Shown here piece after piece: positions 8,251-18,479 of a stretch of 64,000 nucleotides of DNA; position 1 is the first letter of the stretch, and each line of letters opens with the position of its first letter. Made by a program: the position numbers and the translations under genes. Below the pieces are notes generated by a model. That model saw nothing but the letters and a program-made list of their open reading frames with translations. It did not search any database and was not told where the DNA came from. This DNA is from Streptomyces sp. NRRL S-37 (GTDB lineage: Bacteria; Actinomycetota; Actinomycetes; Streptomycetales; Streptomycetaceae): contig NZ_JOIZ01000005.1 of NCBI RefSeq assembly GCF_000721605.1, positions 496,001 to 560,000 of the forward strand, given 5' to 3'.

Positions 8251-10140
8251 GTGCAGTCACAGGATGTCGTCCCGCCCTCCCCCGCCTCCTCCGCGGCCGG
8301 TCCGGTCGTGGGCGTCGAGCAGGCCGAGGCCGCGCTCGTCGAGCACTATCCCCGGCTCGTCCGGCTCGCCTACCTGGTGCTGCCGTCCGGCAGGGGCCGC
8401 AGCAGGCGGGTGCTCACCGCGCACTCCCTGGTCCAGCGGGCACTGCCCCGGGGCCGCACGCCCGCGCCGCCGCTCCCCGCCCAACGGGCCGGCCACGACG
8501 GCGACCCCGGCTACGCGCTGCTCCGCCTCCAGGTGCTGCGTACGGCGCTGGGGCGCGGGTCGCGGCTGCCGTCGCCGCTTCCGCGGGTGTGGGGGCTGAA
8601 GCTGTTCCCGCGTTCGGGCGGCGCCGACGAGCTCGCGCTGGAGCAGCGGCTGGCCGAGCTGTCCGGGCCGGCCCGCGCCGCCCACGCCCTGCGCGGCCTG
8701 GAGCGGCTCCCGGACGGGGGCGTGCGGGAGGTGCTCACGGCGGCGGGCGTCGCCGACGTGGACGCCGCGCTGGAGGAGGCCGACCGGATCCCCGACCCGT
8801 ACCGGCTGCTCGACTCCCCCGAGTTCGACCCCTGCGTGCTCCAGGCCCGGCCGACGGATCTGCTGCGCCGCCGCCGGCGTCTGAAGGCCGCGCTGGTCGG
8901 CGGGGCGGCGCTGGCGGTGTGCGGGACGCTGCTGGGGCTGCCGGGCGACGGCTGGGGACCGGACGGCGCCGCCGCGCCCCCGTACGCGCGCAACCCGGCC
9001 GCGCAGGCCGCGCTGGACCCGGGGAAGCTGACCCGGGTCTCCCCCACCGCGTGGAAGACCTCCGCGCGCACCGACTTCTCCGTGTGGCCGGCGCGCGGCG
9101 ACCGCACCGGTGACGAGGCCCTGCTGCGCCGCGCCCTCGCCGTCTGGGCCCGGCCCGGGGAGGGCGTGCGGGTGTCGGCGACCCCGGGCACCCCGTCCGG
9201 CGGCCCCGCCGGACCGCCCCGGCTGCTGTACGCGGGGACGGTCGACACCGCGCGCGTGGTGGTGCTGTACGACGGTCTGCGCCTGGCCAGGTACGCCGAG
9301 CCGGAGGACGGCGCGCAAGGGGCCGTGTTCGACCTCGCCCGCGTCGACGGCGCCGGCCGGGCCGGGTCGAGCGCGGTGGTGCTGAGCCGCGTCGACGGCA
9401 ACGTCCGTTATCTGCTGGCGCCCTGGGTGCGTGAGGCGGGCGCGCGGGACCTGCGCGAGCCCGGCGCGGAGGCGACGGCCCTCGCCTTCACCGACGGCGT
9501 GACCTCACCGCTGGCGAGTCCCGCCCTCCGGACGGGGCCGTGCGCCTCCTGGACCGTGCTGCGGCTGACCGACGGCACCGGCACCCGGCTGGTGACCGAC
9601 CTCGGCGAACTGGTCCCGGCCCACCTCACCGCCGGGCGTCCCGGCGAGACGCGCGAGGCCTCCGGCGCCGGGGCGCTGCGCCTCTGGGCGCCGTACGCCT
9701 GCTCGCTGAGCGCGATGCGCTCGGCGGGCGTACGGAGCGTGAACGCGTGGGCGTTCGCCGAGCAGCCGCTGCCCGACCGGAGCGGTGAGGCGGCGTGGGT
9801 GTGCACGCGGGCGGAGACGTGGCGGGGCGGCGGGGAGCGGGTGCTGGCGCAGTTCCACACGCCGGGCGCGCGGTCCGGGGCGGTGGCGGCGACGGCCGAG
9901 TCCGCGCCGGCCTGCGGGGAGCGCGAACCGCGGGTGCTGGCCGGAGTGCTGTGGAAGTCCGGGTCCGGCACCTGGTACCTGCTCGCCGCCGGCAGCCGCG
10001 ACCTGGCGTCCGTCAGGGCGACGGGCGGAGTCGAGGGCTCGGCGCGGGGCCGGCTGCTGGCCGTCCGCGCCGAGAGAAGCGCCCGCCCCGCGCTCAAGGG
10101 CACGCTCGGGAACGGGCGGTCGATCGACGGACTGCACTAG
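8251..10140 (+). CDS. Single-pass membrane protein of unknown function
   Basis: A 629-residue protein. The first 200 residues are cytoplasmic and helical, and contain a segment like the start of sigma factors (EQAEAALVEHYPRLVRLAYL near residue 25), though no full sigma domain is evident. One transmembrane helix follows at about 212-232 (ALVGGAALAVCGTLLGL). The remaining 400 residues should lie outside the cell, with several Cys and repeated beta-like segments. The GTG start has no convincing ribosome-binding site. It precedes a TetR gene but the two are probably separate. I do not recognise a function. Confidence 0.7.
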   Translation: MQSQDVVPPSPASSAAGPVVGVEQAEAALVEHYPRLVRLAYLVLPSGRGRSRRVLTAHSLVQRALPRGRTPAPPLPAQRAGHDGDPGYALLRLQVLRTALGRGSRLPSPLPRVWGLKLFPRSGGADELALEQRLAELSGPARAAHALRGLERLPDGGVREVLTAAGVADVDAALEEADRIPDPYRLLDSPEFDPCVLQARPTDLLRRRRRLKAALVGGAALAVCGTLLGLPGDGWGPDGAAAPPYARNPAAQAALDPGKLTRVSPTAWKTSARTDFSVWPARGDRTGDEALLRRALAVWARPGEGVRVSATPGTPSGGPAGPPRLLYAGTVDTARVVVLYDGLRLARYAEPEDGAQGAVFDLARVDGAGRAGSSAVVLSRVDGNVRYLLAPWVREAGARDLREPGAEATALAFTDGVTSPLASPALRTGPCASWTVLRLTDGTGTRLVTDLGELVPAHLTAGRPGETREASGAGALRLWAPYACSLSAMRSAGVRSVNAWAFAEQPLPDRSGEAAWVCTRAETWRGGGERVLAQFHTPGARSGAVAATAESAPACGEREPRVLAGVLWKSGSGTWYLLAAGSRDLASVRATGGVEGSARGRLLAVRAERSARPALKGTLGNGRSIDGLH

Positions 10141-10204
10141 CCGGACGAACACCACTGCCCGGTCCGGGCCGTTCGCGGCCGGAATCGATCGGTAAGGTGT
10201 TCGT

Positions 10205-10900
10205 ATGACGAGCGGGGTGCGGCGCAGGATGGGAGTCGAGGAGCGGCGGCAGCAGTTGATCGGCGTGGCCCTCGAACTGTTCAGCCGGCGCTCCCCCGAC
10301 GAGGTCTCCATCGACGAGATAGCGTCGCGGGCGGGCATCTCCCGCCCGCTGGTCTATCACTACTTCCCCGGCAAACTCAGCCTGTACGAGGCCGCGTTGA
10401 GGCGGGCGGCGGATGATCTGGCGTCCCGGTTCGCGGAGCCGCGGGAGGGCCCGCTGGGGTCGCGGCTGCGGCGGGTGATGGCCCGCTTCTTCGACTTCGT
10501 CGACGAGCACGGGCCCGGTTTCGCCGCCCTGATGCGCGGCGGCCCGGCGGTCGGTTCCTCGGCCACCAACGCGCTGATCGACTCCGTGCGGCAGGCCGCG
10601 TACGAGCAGATGGTGGCGCACATGGGTGTGGTGGGCCCGGCGCCGGTGCGGCTGGAACTGGTCGTACGGTCCTGGATCTCGCTCGTCGAGTCGACGGCGC
10701 TGATCTGGCTGGACGGCAGGCGCATCCCGCGCGCCGAGCTGGAGGCGCAGCTGGTGCAGGACTTCGCCGCGCTGGCCGCCGTGGCCGCCGCCCGCGACGA
10801 GGAACTGGCCGCGCTCCTGCGTGGCCTGCTCAAGAACGAGCCGGGCGACGGGCCGTTCACCGACCTCGCCACCCGGCTGATCTCGCTGGCCGCTTCCTAG
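10205..10900 (+). CDS. TetR-family transcriptional regulator
   Basis: A 231-residue protein with an N-terminal TetR HTH (about residues 10-60): RRQQLIGVALELFSRR, then SIDEIASRAGISRPLVYHYF and GKLSLYEAAL. The C-terminal 150 residues form the variable ligand-binding and dimer domain. A likely -10 box TAAGGT (10193-10198) ends 6 nt before the ATG, suggesting a leaderless transcript. A split inverted repeat (ACGAACACC at 10145-10153, GGTGTTCGT at 10196-10204) overlaps that promoter and is a possible operator, though the 42-nt spacing is unusually long. The ligand and targets are unknown. Confidence 0.9.
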   Translation: MTSGVRRRMGVEERRQQLIGVALELFSRRSPDEVSIDEIASRAGISRPLVYHYFPGKLSLYEAALRRAADDLASRFAEPREGPLGSRLRRVMARFFDFVDEHGPGFAALMRGGPAVGSSATNALIDSVRQAAYEQMVAHMGVVGPAPVRLELVVRSWISLVESTALIWLDGRRIPRAELEAQLVQDFAALAAVAAARDEELAALLRGLLKNEPGDGPFTDLATRLISLAAS

Positions 10901-10907
10901 CGGGCCC

Positions 10908-11264
10908 CTACTCCTCGAACTTGCGGTACGAGGCGTCGAGGTCGCGCACCTCGGCGGAGGCGTGCAGCATCAGTCCTTCGGCCGGCTTGACGTACTGCCG
11001 CAGCAGTTCCAGGACGGTCTCGGTGAGGCGGGCCTTGGTCTCGTCCGTGCGGCCGGGCAGCAGGGCGATGTGGACGTGGACGAGGGCGTGCCCGTCGGTG
11101 TCGGGGCCGACCACGACGTCCTCGGTGCGCCGGAACCGGGTCTTGCACGCCGGCGGCTTGGCGGCCGCGATGTCCACCACGGCGGTGTGCAGGTCCCGCG
11201 CGAAGGCGGGCCGGTCGAAACCGTCCGCCAGCCGCTCGGAGTAGTCGACGGTGATCTGCGGCAT
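10908..11264 (-). CDS. Tautomerase-like protein (5-carboxymethyl-2-hydroxymuconate isomerase family)
   Basis: A 118-residue protein beginning MPQITVDYS. After Met removal this leaves an N-terminal Pro, the catalytic base of the tautomerase superfamily. Length and pattern, including VHVHIALLPGRTDETKARLT near residues 62-82, fit the CHMI branch that isomerises muconate-type semialdehydes in aromatic degradation. No catabolic operon surrounds it, so the true substrate is open. The start codon is preceded by AGGAGGGCTC, a strong ribosome-binding site that is itself one arm of a hairpin (11265-11295), so translation may be controlled by RNA folding. It is convergent with the TetR gene. Confidence 0.75.
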   Translation of the reverse strand: MPQITVDYSERLADGFDRPAFARDLHTAVVDIAAAKPPACKTRFRRTEDVVVGPDTDGHALVHVHIALLPGRTDETKARLTETVLELLRQYVKPAEGLMLHASAEVRDLDASYRKFEE

Positions 11265-11295
11265 GAGCCCTCCTGATCCGGGTCGGGAGGGCTCA
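11265..11295 (-). promoter_or_regulatory. Hairpin covering the ribosome-binding site of the tautomerase gene
   Basis: GAGCCCTCC (11265-11273) and GGAGGGCTC (11286-11294) form a 9-bp perfect stem with a 12-nt loop. Read on the minus strand, the arm next to the ATG contains the Shine-Dalgarno AGGAGG. The same hairpin could also terminate transcripts arriving from the pullulanase gene, which ends 25 nt upstream. Confidence 0.5.
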
Positions 11296-11319
11296 CCCTA
11301 GCCGCAGCTCCTGACGGGC

Positions 11320-14300
11320 CTAGCCGGCGGTGGTGAACACCGCGACCGTGCGCGCCGGGACGGTGAACGTGCCGGACCCCTTCGCGTACGACGAGGTCTT
11401 CACGACCGCGTCCCCGCCCGCCGCCTGCACCGGGTGCAGCCGGTAGCCGGTCCCGGCGAGCGCGGCGACCCGCTGTTCCTGCCGCTCCGGCGTGGCGTTG
11501 AAGACGACGACCAGGTCACCGAGGGTCATCGTGATCACGCCGGGCGTCTCGTCCTTCCCGGAGAGCGGGAAGGCGAGCCGGGACTGCACCTGGGCGGCCG
11601 TGTCGAGGGAGAAGGCCTGCTCCGTCGTACGGATCCTCAGCAGGTCCCGGTACGCGGCCGAGGCGCCGGTGATCTGCGGGCAGCCGACCTTGACCGTGCC
11701 GAGCAGGGGCTTGGCGTACGGCCACTTGGCCTCGTTGTCGGCGGCCGGCGGCAGACCGCGGCCGAAGCCGTTGCCGTCCGCGCAGTTCCAGTGGATGGCG
11801 TTGAACCAGTCGCCGCTGTCGTAGGAGTTGCGGTCCAGGGACTTGGAGCGCAGCAGGTCGGTGCCCGCCTGGGAGAGGGCCGGGCCCTGCGAGAGGGTGG
11901 CCGTCGCCATGGCGAGGACCTGCATGCGGGCCCGGTCGTCGGCGGACGTGTCCTTCGGCAGCTTGAAGGCGAGCGCGTCGAACAGCGACTCGTTGTCGTG
12001 GGCGTCCGCGTAGGCGAGGGCGTCGCCGGGCGCGGCCGCGTAGCCGGCGGGGGCGCCGTTGTAGTCGACCTGGGAGCCCTTGACCTCCTTGCCGCTGGTG
12101 TCGGTGAAGGTGTAGTCGGCGAGGTTGCCGCTCAGGCCCACCTTGATCAGGTCCTGGTAGTGCAGCAGGCGGGCCTTCTGCTCGGCCTCGGTGCCGTTGT
12201 CCGCGGCGGAGTTGGGGTCGGTGTAGAGGCCGGAGGCGAAGCCCTGCACGCCGGGGTCCTCGTCGAAGGGGCCGCCGCCGCGCACGGCGTCGCGGGCCCG
12301 GTCGGAGAAGGTGGCGATGCCGGTGCCGGCCATGTTCTTCTGCGTGGCCTGCACGAAGCGGGCGTCGTCGGCGATCTCGCCGAAGTTCCAGCCCTCGCCG
12401 TACAGGATGATCTTCTTGCCGTCGACGCCGTCCTTGGCGGGGGTCAGCTCGTCGAGGGCCTTCCTGACCGCGAGGATGTTGGCCTTCGGGTGGTGGCCCA
12501 TGAGGTCGAAGCGGAACCCGTCGACCTTGTACTCCTTGGCCCAGGTGACGATCGAGTCGACGACGAGCTTGCCCATCATGGCGTTCTCGGTGGCCGTGTT
12601 GGCGCAGCAGGTGCTGGTGGCGACCGAGCCGTCGGCGAGGAGCCGCTGGTAGTAGCCGGGGACGATCCGGTCCAGGACGCTCGTCTCCGCCTGGCCGCTC
12701 GCGGCGGTGTGGTTGTAGACGACGTCCATCACGACGCGCAGGCCGTCCTCGTTGAGCGCCTTGACCATCTTCCGGAACTCGACCGTGCGCTCGGTGCCGT
12801 CCGGGTCGGTGGCGTAGGAGCCCTCGGGGACCGTGTAGTGGTACGGGTCGTAGCCCCAGTTGAAGGCGTCCTTGGCGGCGGCTCTCGCCACGCACTCCTG
12901 CTGCCGGTCGGAGTCGGCCGGGTAGGAGGCGAGGTCGCAGTCGACGGTGGCCTGGTCGGACTTCTTCTCGGGGATGGTGGCGATGTCGAACGCGGGCAGC
13001 AGGTGCACGTACGAGGTGCCGGCCTCGGCCAGCTCGCGCAGGTGCCTGCTGCCGTCGCTGTCCTGGTCGGTGAAGGCGAGGTAGGTGCCGGGGTGCTCCG
13101 CCGTGCGGTCCGCGACGGAGAAGTCGCGGATGTGCAGCTCCTGGATCTGGGCGTCCTTGAGCGGTACGGCCTTCGGCTTGTCGTACGTCGACCAGTCACG
13201 CGGCTTCAGGGACCGGTCGGCCAGGTCGACGACGAGGCTGCGCTCGGAGTCGGTGGTCAGGGCGACCGAGTAAGGATCGGTGACCGTGTTGGTGGTGATC
13301 TCCTGAGTGCTCGGCGCCCACACCTTGACCCGGTACCGGTACTCCTCGCCCTCCCAGGAGCGCGGGCCGGTGACGGACCAGACGCCGGTGGCGTCGTCGC
13401 GGCGCATCCGGACGGTGCGGTCGCCGATCTCCAGGGAGACGTCCCGCGCGGTCGGCGCCCACACGGAGAGGGTGGGCCGGCCGTGGCGGAACACCGGGCC
13501 GAGCTTCGCCTTGGTGGCGCCGGCCGCGTAGAGGTCGTCGAGGACGCCCGCGATCTGCACGCCGGTCGCCGCGAGCACGGCGCCGTCGGCCGTGTGCTGG
13601 GTGGCGACGACCTGGCCGCGCAGGGCCTCGCGCACGCGGTCCCGGTCACGCGGGTCGACGGACCAGGCGGTGCCGTCCTTCAGGTGCGGGTACTTCGCCT
13701 TCTGGGCGTCGGTGAGGTCCGTCTTCGCCAGCCGGAGCCAGCGCGCGTCCCCGCCGGTCAGCTTCCCGTCCTGCACCGTGACGGAACCGGTGCGGGAGGC
13801 GAGGAGCTGGGTGGAGGCGGCGGCCTCGGAGCCGTCCCAGACGACGGTGTCCCGGTCGATCCAGACCGTCTTGGAGGTGGTCAGGTCGAGGGCCGCCGCC
13901 GAGCCGGCCGGCTGCGGCAGCAGGTAGTCCTCCTGGCCGCTCAACAGCCACACCTCGTGGCCGTTCGCCGTGAGGTCCAGCGACTGGTCGGTGGGGAGGT
14001 CCTTCTCGTCGCCCTTGTGGAGGATGTAGCTGAGGCTGGTGGCACCCTCGGCGAGCGGCACCTCGAAGACAGCGCCATAGGCATCAGTCTTCACCGGCTG
14101 AAGGGGCTTCGACCAGTCGGTGGGGTGCGCGGCACCGGTCCAGGTGTGCAGGCCCCAGCCGTCGTAGTTCCCGTCGGCGCGCTGGTAGTGCAGTACGGCC
14201 TTGGTGGTGTCCTGGGCTGGGTAGTCGGGCCGTTCGGTGGTGACGGTCTCCTTGCCCTGCTCGATCCAGATCTCGCCGTGCCGGGTGACGTCGATGGTGC

Positions 14301-16731
14301 GGTCGGTGGCGACGTCCTTGTCGCCGTCCTCGTCGATGACGAGGAAGCCGACGTCGGAGGCGCCCGGCTTGAGCTTGACGTGGGCGAAGGCGCCGTAGGC
14401 GTCGCGGCCGGTGAAGGGGTGGCTGTCCGGCCACTCGGTGGCCTCGCCGTCGGCGAGGTCGCCCCAGGCGTACAGGCCCCAGGCGTCGTAGTCGCCGTCG
14501 GTGCGCTTGTAGTGGACGATCGCGTAGTCGCGGGAGGCGGCGGCGGGCGGCTCCTCGACGGGCGGGGTGCCGGTGGTGGAGGCGGCGAGGGCGCTCGCGG
14601 TGCGGCCTGCCGAGTCGATCACGACGGCCTTGTAGCGCAGGGCGGTGCCGGCGGGGACGTCCTCGCCGATGGTGTGGGTGACCTTGTAGGGGGCGTGGTC
14701 GGCGGAGCCGAGCGTCCGCCACTTCCCGTTGCCGGTCCGGGCGGCGAAGACGACCCGGTTGAGTTGTCCGCCCTCGACGTCGGCGGTGACCTCGACGGTG
14801 CCGGTGGCGCCCGCCTCGGGGGCCTCGAGGGTGACCGTGGGCTTCGCGGCGGGCGCGGCGAGCGGGCCGGACGCCTTGAGGACGATCGCCGAGCCGGCCG
14901 GGACGGTGACGGTGATCTTCCTGTCGGCGTCGCTGGTGACGGTGGCGTCGGTGCCGTACAGGCCCTTGAACGTCATCCGGGCGGAGCCGGTCGCGAAGGT
15001 GGCCTTCCGCGCCTCGCCGGAGTTGTTGAAGGCGACGACGTACTCGGTGGTGTCCTTGCCGGTGCCGGTGCGGGAGAAGGCGTAGACGCCCGCGCCGTCG
15101 GCCGCGTACCGCTCCTGCTGGATGCCGTCGGTGAGGGCGGGGTGGGCCTTGCGGAGCTTGGCGAGAGCACTGATCCGCCGGTAGAGCGGTGCTCGCGTGT
15201 CGTAGGTGTCCTCGGCGTGGGTGCGGTCGGTGCCGATCAGGTTGTCGTCGAGGTAGTCGGCGGTGCGGGAGGCGAACAGGGTCTGGCGGGCGTCCTTGTC
15301 GCCGCCGGCGCCGGTGAAGCCCTGCTCGTCGCCGTAGTAGACGACCGGGTTGCCGCGGCTGAGGAACATCAGCTCGTGGGCGAGCACGTCCTTCTTCAGC
15401 AGTTCCGCCTCGGACGCCTCCGGGTCGTCCTGGGTCAGGAACGTCCCGAAGCGGCCCATGTCGTGGTTGCCGAGGAAGGTGACCTGCTCATAGGCGTTGG
15501 CCCGGTCGGTCGTGTACTTGTGGTCGTCGCCGAAGACCGAGGCCAGCTTCTTCGCGCTGCCGCCCTGGGAGGCGTACTGCCGGGCCGCCTCCTGGAAGGG
15601 GAAGTCGAGCGTGGCGTCCAGGCGGCCCTGGGTGACGTACGGGGCGGTGACGTCCGTGTCGGCGGAGTACACCTCGCCGAACATGAAGAAGTCGTCCCGG
15701 CCCTTCTTCGCCGCGTAGGCGTCCAGGGCGGTGGCCCACTGGGTCCAGAACTCCATGTTGACGTGCTTCACGGTGTCGATCCGGAAGCCGTCGATGTCGA
15801 AGTCCCTCACCCACCGCTGGTAGATCTTCTCCATGCCGTCGACGACCTCGGGACGCTCGGTCCACAGGTCGTCGAGGCCGGAGAAGTCGCCGTACTCGGC
15901 GGACTCGCCGGCGAAGGTGGAGTCGCCCCGGTTGTGGTACATGTCCGGGTCGTTGAGCCAGGACGGGGCCTTGAGGTCCTTCTTCGCGGCGGGCACGACC
16001 GGGGTGCGCGGGAAGGAGCCTTCGTCGACGCGCGGGAACTTCCGGGAGCCGTCGGCGTAGTCGGCGTCGTCGAAGGGCTCGCCGTCCTTCGTCAGGTAGG
16101 GGAAGGCGCCCTTGGAGAGGTAGCCGTAGGACTTCTCCTCGTAGTCGACGACGTCGGCGGTGTGGTTGGTGATGACGTCGAAGAAGACCTTCATGCCCTT
16201 TTTGTGAGCTGCGTCGATGAGGGTCTCGAGGTCGTCGTTGGTACCGAAGTGCGGGTCGACCTGGGTGAAGTCGGTGATCCAGTAACCGTGGTAGCCGGCG
16301 GAGGCGTTCTCCCCCGTCCCCTGCACGGGCTGGTTCTTGAAGAGGGGCGCCATCCAGATGGCGGTGGTGCCGAGCCCCTTGATGTAGTCGAGCCTCTTCG
16401 TCAGGCCCTTGAGGTCGCCGCCCTGGTAGAAGCCCTTGTCGGTGGGGTCGTACCCGGTGGTGAGGCGCGAGCCGGTCAGTCCGCCGCGGTCGTTCTTCGT
16501 GTCACCGTTGGCGAAACGGTCCGGCAGGACGAAGTAGAACTGCTCGCGGGTCAGGTCGTGCCGTGCGGGCGACGTGGCGAGCTTCGCGTCCGAGGGCGGT
16601 GCGGGCGGGGTCGCGGCGCCGGCGGTGACCGGCTGCACCAGGGCGGCGGCGAGCGCGGCCACGGTGACGGCGGCGACGCGTCCGCCGCGCGCGGTGCGGC
16701 GCCCCGGGGGCGCGGGCCATCTGGGTATCAA
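11320..16731 (-). CDS. Secreted bifunctional alpha-amylase/pullulanase
   Basis: An 1803-residue secreted enzyme that joins two GH13 hydrolases. In order: a signal peptide (1-40, ending TAGAAT); an alpha-amylase-type GH13 barrel (about 60-600) with nucleophile in [10 protein letters not shown], acid in FGEVYSAD and [10 protein letters not shown]; an Ig-like linker (about 630-730); two PUD/CBM41-like starch-binding domains that both begin with HYxRxDG.YD.WGL (about 755 and 865); and a type I pullulanase (about 1100-1800) with [28 protein letters not shown] and YGEGWNFGE. It should cut alpha-1,4 and alpha-1,6 bonds of starch. The start is TTG 16731, with AAGGAG 8 nt upstream. An operator like those at malE lies about 100 nt upstream. 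Confidence 0.93.
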   Translation of the reverse strand: MIPRWPAPPGRRTARGGRVAAVTVAALAAALVQPVTAGAATPPAPPSDAKLATSPARHDLTREQFYFVLPDRFANGDTKNDRGGLTGSRLTTGYDPTDKGFYQGGDLKGLTKRLDYIKGLGTTAIWMAPLFKNQPVQGTGENASAGYHGYWITDFTQVDPHFGTNDDLETLIDAAHKKGMKVFFDVITNHTADVVDYEEKSYGYLSKGAFPYLTKDGEPFDDADYADGSRKFPRVDEGSFPRTPVVPAAKKDLKAPSWLNDPDMYHNRGDSTFAGESAEYGDFSGLDDLWTERPEVVDGMEKIYQRWVRDFDIDGFRIDTVKHVNMEFWTQWATALDAYAAKKGRDDFFMFGEVYSADTDVTAPYVTQGRLDATLDFPFQEAARQYASQGGSAKKLASVFGDDHKYTTDRANAYEQVTFLGNHDMGRFGTFLTQDDPEASEAELLKKDVLAHELMFLSRGNPVVYYGDEQGFTGAGGDKDARQTLFASRTADYLDDNLIGTDRTHAEDTYDTRAPLYRRISALAKLRKAHPALTDGIQQERYAADGAGVYAFSRTGTGKDTTEYVVAFNNSGEARKATFATGSARMTFKGLYGTDATVTSDADRKITVTVPAGSAIVLKASGPLAAPAAKPTVTLEAPEAGATGTVEVTADVEGGQLNRVVFAARTGNGKWRTLGSADHAPYKVTHTIGEDVPAGTALRYKAVVIDSAGRTASALAASTTGTPPVEEPPAAASRDYAIVHYKRTDGDYDAWGLYAWGDLADGEATEWPDSHPFTGRDAYGAFAHVKLKPGASDVGFLVIDEDGDKDVATDRTIDVTRHGEIWIEQGKETVTTERPDYPAQDTTKAVLHYQRADGNYDGWGLHTWTGAAHPTDWSKPLQPVKTDAYGAVFEVPLAEGATSLSYILHKGDEKDLPTDQSLDLTANGHEVWLLSGQEDYLLPQPAGSAAALDLTTSKTVWIDRDTVVWDGSEAAASTQLLASRTGSVTVQDGKLTGGDARWLRLAKTDLTDAQKAKYPHLKDGTAWSVDPRDRDRVREALRGQVVATQHTADGAVLAATGVQIAGVLDDLYAAGATKAKLGPVFRHGRPTLSVWAPTARDVSLEIGDRTVRMRRDDATGVWSVTGPRSWEGEEYRYRVKVWAPSTQEITTNTVTDPYSVALTTDSERSLVVDLADRSLKPRDWSTYDKPKAVPLKDAQIQELHIRDFSVADRTAEHPGTYLAFTDQDSDGSRHLRELAEAGTSYVHLLPAFDIATIPEKKSDQATVDCDLASYPADSDRQQECVARAAAKDAFNWGYDPYHYTVPEGSYATDPDGTERTVEFRKMVKALNEDGLRVVMDVVYNHTAASGQAETSVLDRIVPGYYQRLLADGSVATSTCCANTATENAMMGKLVVDSIVTWAKEYKVDGFRFDLMGHHPKANILAVRKALDELTPAKDGVDGKKIILYGEGWNFGEIADDARFVQATQKNMAGTGIATFSDRARDAVRGGGPFDEDPGVQGFASGLYTDPNSAADNGTEAEQKARLLHYQDLIKVGLSGNLADYTFTDTSGKEVKGSQVDYNGAPAGYAAAPGDALAYADAHDNESLFDALAFKLPKDTSADDRARMQVLAMATATLSQGPALSQAGTDLLRSKSLDRNSYDSGDWFNAIHWNCADGNGFGRGLPPAADNEAKWPYAKPLLGTVKVGCPQITGASAAYRDLLRIRTTEQAFSLDTAAQVQSRLAFPLSGKDETPGVITMTLGDLVVVFNATPERQEQRVAALAGTGYRLHPVQAAGGDAVVKTSSYAKGSGTFTVPARTVAVFTTAG

Positions 16732-16836
16732 GGCGAGAACTCCTTGCGCTTACGGCTCGATTCGGGTCCGACCCCGCACGCCGCGGCACGGCCTGTTTCG
16801 GCCACGTCACCGGAGCGTCGGCGTGACCGTATCGCC

Positions 16837-16856
16837 GTTGAAAGCTTTACAGCAAG
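16837..16856 (-). promoter_or_regulatory. MalR-type operator candidate before the pullulanase gene
   Basis: Read on the minus strand the site is CTTGCTGTAAAGCTTTCAAC. It matches the malE site CTTGCAGAAAAGTTTTGCAA at most positions. It lies about 105 nt upstream of the pullulanase start, where a repressor site would sit. Inference from the shared motif and the gene context. Confidence 0.55.
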
Positions 16857-16891
16857 GGTTGTGAAAGTAACGGTAAGGACTTGCACGCGGA

Positions 16892-16934
16892 CGCGGGCCG
16901 CGCCGCCGCCCCGTGAACGGCGGCGCGGCCCGCG
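16892..16934 (-). terminator. Terminator of the alpha-amylase gene
   Basis: A 17-bp perfect GC stem (16892-16908 with 16918-16934) and a 9-nt loop lie directly after the alpha-amylase stop codon. It isolates the amylase from the pullulanase promoter. Confidence 0.85.
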
Positions 16935-16939
16935 CGTCT

Positions 16940-18313
16940 TCAGCAGGACGACTTGCCGGCGTACACCGCGAGGGCCGTGTGGGAGCCCAGGGTGGCGGTG
17001 AGCTGTCCGGAACCGTTCACGGTGACCGTGGTGTTGTTCTGGACGTTGCAGTACGTCCCCGCGGCCAGGGAGGTCTGGTAGGTGCGGGTCAGGGAGCCGG
17101 ACTCGTGGTTGATGGCCACGAAGCCCTTGTTCCCGCGTCCGAAGGCGATGGCGTCGCCGCCGTTGTCCCACCAGTTGGTGACCGACTGGCCCCGGGTGGC
17201 GTTGCGGAAGGCGACCATGGACCTGATCTCCGGCCAGTTGTGCTGGCACTTCCAGCCGTTCTGCCAGCAGGCGTCGACCCGGCCGCCGTTGGGCGGTCCG
17301 GCGTCGTGGTCGGAGAACTCGTACCCGGAGTTGATGTCCGGGGCGCCGTAGGGCCAGGCCAGCATGAAGACGTTGGCCAGGGTGTAGGTGGCGCCGTCCT
17401 TGTAGTTCAGGGTGGAGCCGTTGCGCTCGGTGTCGTGGTTGTCGACGAAGACGCCGGAGACGGAGCTGTTCATGTAGCCCCAGCCCTCGCCGTAGTTCTT
17501 CAGGTAGGCGAGGTTCTCGTTGGTGAAGACCCGCTTGAGGTCGTAGGCGTACCGGAACTCCTGGACGTCCCCGTTGCCGGTGTACTCGGTGGGCTGGACG
17601 GCCTCGCCGGCGCCGTAGATGACCTCCTGCTTCCAGTAGGCGTTCGGATTGCTCAGCCGGGACTTGATGTTGGCCAGGTCGGCGGCCGGCATGTGCTTGG
17701 CGGCGTCGATGCGGAAGCCGTCGACGCCCAGCGACAGCAGGTCGTTCATGTAGCGGGCGATGGCGCCGCGGACGTAGTCCTCGCCGGTGTCGAGGTCGGC
17801 GAGGCCGACCAGCTCGCAGTTCTGGACGTTCCAGCGGTCGCCGTAGTTGTTGATCTGTGAGGTGCAGTTGTCGAAGTCGTACGAGGAGTACAGGCCGGGG
17901 TAGTCGTACTTCGTGTACGACGAGCCGCCGGTGCCGGTGCCGCTGCCCGCGGACATGTGGTTGATGACCGTGTCGGCGACGACCTTCACGCCGGCCGCGT
18001 GACACGTGTCGACCATGCTCTTGAACGCGGCGCGGTCGCCGAGCCGCCCGGCGATCCGGTAGCTGACCGGCTGGTACGAGGTCCACCACTGCGAGCCCTG
18101 TATGTGCTCGGCGGGCGGGGAGACCTGGACGTATCCGTATCCGGCGGGGCCGAGGGTGGTGGTGCACTCCCGGGCGACCGAGGCGAAGTTCCACTCGAAG
18201 AGGACGGCGGTGACGTCCTTGCTTCCGGGCGGGGAGGCCTGCGCACCGGTTGGGGTCATGACAACCGAGGCGGCCGCGAGCGCGGCGGCCACGGCGAGGG
18301 TTCTGCGTGCCAT
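16940..18313 (-). CDS. Secreted alpha-amylase (GH13)
   Basis: A 457-residue precursor with a signal peptide ending near ...[10 protein letters not shown] (about residue 27), giving a mature enzyme of about 430 residues, the size of streptomycete endo-alpha-amylases. It cuts internal alpha-1,4 bonds of starch outside the cell. Catalytic regions are visible: ADTVINHM (region I), [10 protein letters not shown] with the nucleophile Asp, EVIYGAGEA with the acid Glu, and FVDNHDTER. The C-terminal domain C ends with SSC, and several Cys suggest disulphides. No separate starch-binding domain follows. A GAAGAAGG site precedes the ATG. Two operator-like sequences lie at 18372-18405, so MalR control and glucose repression are likely. 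Confidence 0.95.
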   Translation of the reverse strand: MARRTLAVAAALAAASVVMTPTGAQASPPGSKDVTAVLFEWNFASVARECTTTLGPAGYGYVQVSPPAEHIQGSQWWTSYQPVSYRIAGRLGDRAAFKSMVDTCHAAGVKVVADTVINHMSAGSGTGTGGSSYTKYDYPGLYSSYDFDNCTSQINNYGDRWNVQNCELVGLADLDTGEDYVRGAIARYMNDLLSLGVDGFRIDAAKHMPAADLANIKSRLSNPNAYWKQEVIYGAGEAVQPTEYTGNGDVQEFRYAYDLKRVFTNENLAYLKNYGEGWGYMNSSVSGVFVDNHDTERNGSTLNYKDGATYTLANVFMLAWPYGAPDINSGYEFSDHDAGPPNGGRVDACWQNGWKCQHNWPEIRSMVAFRNATRGQSVTNWWDNGGDAIAFGRGNKGFVAINHESGSLTRTYQTSLAAGTYCNVQNNTTVTVNGSGQLTATLGSHTALAVYAGKSSC

Positions 18314-18371
18314 GTGGGGTTACCTTCTTCATCGAAGGGTGTGGGGATACCGCTCGAGCAGGCTGAATTCT

Positions 18372-18405
18372 CTTGCAGAAAACTTCAGCAACCTTGCGGC
18401 AACGC
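18372..18405 (-). promoter_or_regulatory. MalR-type operator candidate before the alpha-amylase gene
   Basis: CTTGCAGAAAACTTCAGCAA (18372-18391) matches the malE operator for the first 11 bases, and a second half-site pair CCTTGCGGCAACGC (18392-18405) follows at once. The block sits 59-92 nt upstream of the amylase ATG. Confidence 0.65.
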
Positions 18406-18479
18406 AGATGGTAGAGGCCCGCCACCCGAAAGGGCAGCGGGCCGTACCGACTTGAACGAAAAAAGTTGCGAGCCGGACC

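Noticed and set aside
10145..10204. ACGAACACC/GGTGTTCGT inverted repeat as the TetR operator
   Set aside because: The 42-nt gap is far longer than in TetR operators (usually 0-10 nt), so it was mentioned but not listed as a feature.
11434..17001. Very long plus-strand frame opposite the amylase-pullulanase gene
   Set aside because: A frame of 1855 codons arises because the antisense of the minus-strand gene avoids stops. Its Val/Gly/Leu-rich translation shows no fold, and the minus strand has complete GH13 motifs.
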